From assembly GCA_017480795.1 (NCBI GenBank), contig JAFURY010000069.1, forward strand, positions 1 through 36,104: DNA of 36,104 bases. The letters run 5' to 3'. Every line of letters starts with the position of its first letter. Within the stretch, counting starts at the first letter, position 1. Source of the DNA: Succinivibrionaceae bacterium. GTDB taxonomy: Bacteria; Pseudomonadota; Gammaproteobacteria; Enterobacterales; Succinivibrionaceae. This document shows positions 34,048-36,104 of this stretch, in pieces. The translations under genes were made by a program, and so were the position numbers. The notes beneath the pieces were generated by a model, which saw only the letters and a program-made list of their open reading frames with translations, did not search any database and had not been told where the DNA came from.

Positions 34048-35187
34048 ATGGCGGAAAACAGCGACGGACAGGAAAAAACAGAAGAACCCACCGGCAAACG
34101 GGTAGAGGATGCCCGAAAAAAAGGCCAGGTTCCCCGATCCCGCGAAATGGGCACCTTTGCGGTGCTGATGAGCGGCGTCATCGGCCTGTGGGTGTTTTCT
34201 CCCTTTTTCTCCGACGCGTTCATGAAAATCTTCAGAATGGGCTTCGTGGTGGAGCGGCCCATGATCTACGATCCGTCCTACATGCAGAAAGTTTTCCTGT
34301 CCTCCATCTTCACCGTGCTCATTCCGGTGCTGATGCTGGCCTTTTTCGTCTTCGTCTGCGCCTTCATCGGCAACGTGATGCTGGGCGGCTTCAATTTCAG
34401 CGCCCAGGCTGCGGCTCCCAAGTTCAACAAAATAAATCCTCTCAACGGCATCAAGCGCATCTTCGGCGTTCAGAGCGTGGTGGAGCTCATAAAATCGATT
34501 CTGAAGGTCACGTTCATCGGCGTGCTGGCCTACACCTTCATCAAGGCCTCCTTTCCGTCCATCGTGGCGCTTCCCACCCATCTCATGCCCGGGGTGGTGA
34601 AGGAGACGCTTTACATACTGCTGAAGGTGGCCATCGGCATCATCATGGCCATGGTGCCTATCGCCGCTCTTGATATGTGGTTCCAGAAATGGCACAACAA
34701 GGAGCAGCTGAAGATGACCAAGCAGGAGATCAAGGATGAGATGAAGGACACCGAGGGCAAGCCCGAGGTCAAGGGCAGGATCCGCCGCATTCAGTACGAG
34801 ATGGCCACCCGGCGCATGATGCAGGATGTGCCCCAGGCTGATGTGGTGGTCACCAACCCTACCCATTACGCGGTGGCTCTCAAGTACGATCAGACCAAGG
34901 CTCACAGCGCGCCGGAGGTGGTGGCCAGCGGCATGGACGAGACCGCGCTGAAGATCAAGGAAATCGCCAGGGAGAACAACGTGGTCATAGTCGAATCCCC
35001 GGCTCTGGCCCGCGCCATTTTCTACAGCACCAAGGTGGGACAGCAGATCCCGGAGGGACTGTTCGCAGCTGTGGCCCAGGTTCTGGCATATGTGTTCCAG
35101 CTGAGAATGTTCCGTTCGAGAAAAGGTCTTGCGCCCAAGCCGCTGCCTAGGGAACTTCCTATCCCTGACGATCTGAAGCACGACTGA
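34048..35187 (+). CDS. flhB: Flagellar export switch protein FlhB
   Basis: A 379-residue protein: cytoplasmic lead with EKTEEPTGKRVEDARKKGQ, four membrane helices (about 36-52, 85-110, 140-168 and 185-210), then the cytoplasmic domain with the autocleavage motif NPTH at residues 270-273, which fits substrate-specificity switching driven by FliK. Length and motifs are normal. It is the last gene of the fliK-flhB operon. flhA, which often follows, is absent; instead the sequence turns AT-rich directly after the stop. Confidence 0.96.
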   Translation: MAENSDGQEKTEEPTGKRVEDARKKGQVPRSREMGTFAVLMSGVIGLWVFSPFFSDAFMKIFRMGFVVERPMIYDPSYMQKVFLSSIFTVLIPVLMLAFFVFVCAFIGNVMLGGFNFSAQAAAPKFNKINPLNGIKRIFGVQSVVELIKSILKVTFIGVLAYTFIKASFPSIVALPTHLMPGVVKETLYILLKVAIGIIMAMVPIAALDMWFQKWHNKEQLKMTKQEIKDEMKDTEGKPEVKGRIRRIQYEMATRRMMQDVPQADVVVTNPTHYAVALKYDQTKAHSAPEVVASGMDETALKIKEIARENNVVIVESPALARAIFYSTKVGQQIPEGLFAAVAQVLAYVFQLRMFRSRKGLAPKPLPRELPIPDDLKHD

Positions 35188-35299
35188 GCAGGCACATGTA
35201 TTTGTTCCTCACCGGGATTTACCATTAAAAATTTCTTGGTGTCATTCACGCTTACAAAGTTGACGTGTTGAAATAGCGTTCTTTTCCATACTCCCGTAC

Positions 35300-35542
35300 T
35301 TAAGCATTTTGCCCGGTGGCACAAGGCCCTGCATTCATACTCTCCGCAATTTGTCTAAACAGGTGGGGATAAGATTTCCCTTTTTCGATGTTCCTTTTTG
35401 AAACGTGCGATCTCATGCAATGTTCATGTAGCAACTTCTGAGTCCTTTTGATAATTTCGTAAAACTCCGATTTTTTGACTCGGCCAAGATTTCTAAACAA
35501 TTCTGCGAATACAGTGAATCCACTTGTACATACTTTAAGCAT
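35300..35542 (-). CDS. Doubtful small ORF (80 aa)
   Basis: From the ATG at 35542 the frame reads 80 residues (MLKVCTSGFTVFAELFRNL and on), basic, with several Cys and His residues and no recognised family. A TTG 5 codons earlier is also possible. There is no good ribosome-binding site at either start. It may be a fragment of a larger degraded gene or chance. Confidence 0.25.
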   Translation of the reverse strand: MLKVCTSGFTVFAELFRNLGRVKKSEFYEIIKRTQKLLHEHCMRSHVSKRNIEKGKSYPHLFRQIAESMNAGPCATGQNA

Positions 35543-35674
35543 TGATATATTCTGCAATTTTACTTTTTTTTATAGCTTTCAATTTTGCTAGTATCATCTT
35601 TATCATAGCCGCAATCACATTAAGAACCAAAAATATAAGAATAATATTTTTTGAACTGGAATTTATGCTTCTAA

Positions 35675-35884
35675 AGCAATTTCCCTGTTTTAAAAAATAT
35701 TAAAAAAGCCTTTAAGCAGGTTGGTTCAGATGGTACCGTTGCTATATATTTGCCAAACAGAAAAAACTCTCCCGAAGTTGTTAACTATCTAAACGCGGGA
35801 TATCAGGAGGCAAAATGAAAAACATCTTTCACCGGTGAAGTAGAAGTGTGGTTTGATGACAAAACTAAAATTGTTCTGAAATAG
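35675..35884 (+). pseudogene. Remnant of one or two small genes, possibly toxin C-terminus and immunity start
   Basis: One frame reads protein-like sequence after a TAA at 35672: AFKQVGSDGTVAIYLPNRK ... YLNAGYQEAK, then TGA at 35816-35818, and continues in the same frame with SFTGEVEVWFDDKTKIVLK to a TAG at 35884. No proper start exists for the first part. Two readings are possible: a single gene broken by the in-frame TGA, or the 3' end of gene A whose TGA overlaps (ATGA) the start of gene B at 35815. That ATG has a perfect AGGAGG site but gives only seven residues (MKNIFHR) before a stop, which would need a frameshift to join the downstream part. Small adjacent ORFs like these recall displaced toxin C-termini with immunity genes; that is inference. 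Confidence 0.45.
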
Positions 35885-35894
35885 GAGTAATACC

Positions 35895-36017
35895 ATGGCT
35901 AGGTTGGCTTGTTATTGTGGTGCTGACATGTCTGATACTGAAGGTCCATCGCCACATCTGTTAAATACCCCGGGATCTTTTGTGAAGTCCGTCACAAAAT
36001 TGGAATGTGACATATAA
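35895..36017 (+). CDS. Short cysteine-containing ORF (40 aa), perhaps truncated immunity-like protein
   Basis: ATG at 35895 with AGGAG 7 bases upstream, so translation is plausible. The protein begins MARLACYCGADMSDTEGPSP and stops after 40 residues. The Cys-x-Cys-Gly start followed by a PSP turn resembles the beginnings of small proteins found beside polymorphic toxin modules, which are normally longer, so this one may be cut short by a mutation. It starts 10 bases after the remnant before it, suggesting a former small operon. Confidence 0.4.
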   Translation: MARLACYCGADMSDTEGPSPHLLNTPGSFVKSVTKLECDI

Positions 36018-36042
36018 TGTCATTACTAATATTATTGTGTAA

Positions 36043-36080
36043 GTATTACGTAATACCAGCACTCGAACGCTGCTGGGTAT
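36043..36080. repeat. Two adjoining inverted repeats
   Basis: A perfect 14-base palindrome GTATTACGTAATAC (36043-36056) is followed at once, with overlap, by a hairpin ATACCAGCA / TGCTGGGTAT (36053-36080, one unpaired G, 9-base loop). No T run follows. They could be a protein-binding or recombination site, or an RNA structure. Confidence 0.45.
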
Positions 36081-36104
36081 AGTAAAATAGGCGAGAAACG
36101 GAAA

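Larger units (their letters stand above)
35188..36104. other. AT-rich tail region with gene remnants
   Basis: After flhB the base composition changes abruptly to AT-rich sequence with A and T runs and no gene of normal size. It contains a doubtful minus-strand frame (35300-35542), remnants of one or two small genes (35675-35884), a 40-codon ORF with a good ribosome-binding site (35895-36017) and inverted repeats (36043-36080). I see no tRNA and no transposase motif. It looks like the edge of an acquired or decaying island. Confidence 0.6.

Noticed and set aside
33766..35181. Long open frame on the minus strand opposite flhB
   Set aside because: Antisense shadow of flhB: His/Gly/Asp-rich composition without family motifs, no ribosome-binding site.
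35816..35818. In-frame TGA as a selenocysteine codon
   Set aside because: The upstream part has no start codon and nothing resembles a selenoprotein; decay or an ATGA gene overlap explains it better.
1..36104. CRISPR arrays, tRNA or rRNA genes, insertion sequences
   Set aside because: No regularly spaced direct repeats, no cloverleaf with a T-loop GGTTCGA core, no rRNA-like sequence and no transposase motif were seen on reading both strands.

Overview
The window looks like a chromosomal segment of a polar-flagellated gammaproteobacterium. The basis is the flagellar gene order (fliE-F-G-H, then fliK-L-M-N-O-P-Q-R-flhB, as in Vibrio, Aeromonas and Pseudomonas) and sigma-54 type -24/-12 promoters in front of fliE and fliK. 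A relative of the Aeromonadales/Succinivibrionaceae is my guess, but nothing in the window proves the family. Nearly all of the window has one moderately high-GC style; only the last ~0.9 kb is clearly AT-rich.

Left part (1-8.0 kb). A minus-strand operon encodes part of a NON-flagellar type III secretion (injectisome) machine, in the order sctP-sctQ-sctR-[STAS antagonist, RsbW-like kinase, RsbU-like phosphatase]-sctS-sctT. SctR, SctS and SctT match the injectisome branch (SpaP/SpaQ/SpaR, YscR/S/T) rather than the flagellar FliP/Q/R, which are also present at 32.2-34.0 kb, so the window carries two separate export gates. The three-protein partner-switching module (PP2C phosphatase, HATPase anti-sigma kinase, STAS antagonist) sits between sctR and sctS, and the phosphatase stop overlaps the sctS start. 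Partner switching tied to type III secretion is known from Bordetella (BtrU/V/W) and suspected in Chlamydia; its insertion inside the export-gate operon is the most striking feature here. No sctU, sctN, sctV, sctJ, sctC or sctD is visible. A truncated minus-strand gene at the left edge and a small helical protein at 445-720 may belong to the same system.

Two prolipoprotein diacylglyceryl transferase (Lgt) paralogues flank this cluster. The left one (749-1552) has Phe where the usual His of the HGG motif stands; the right one (8386-9252) has the full residue set.

Middle part (9.3-16.7 kb) is mixed housekeeping: a 1321-residue SWIM/SNF2 helicase, a Sel1-repeat protein on the opposite strand with a clear terminator, a LemA protein, and a membrane-anchored DjlA-like J-protein.

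Right part (16.8-35.2 kb) is the flagellar cluster. fliE-F-G-H is followed by a second membrane J-protein. fliI and fliJ are inverted on the minus strand. Two unrelated genes (a small membrane protein and an exported protein) come next, and then a tight run from a very long fliK through flhB. Together these genes make the basal-body MS ring (FliF), rod adaptor (FliE), switch (FliG/M/N), export ATPase complex (FliH/I/J), hook-length ruler (FliK), FliL and the export gate (FliO/P/Q/R/FlhB). flhA, fliD, fliS and flagellin genes are not in the window.

Right edge (35.2-36.1 kb) is AT-rich and holds gene remnants, a 40-codon cysteine-containing ORF with a good ribosome-binding site, and two inverted repeats. 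It may be the start of an acquired island.
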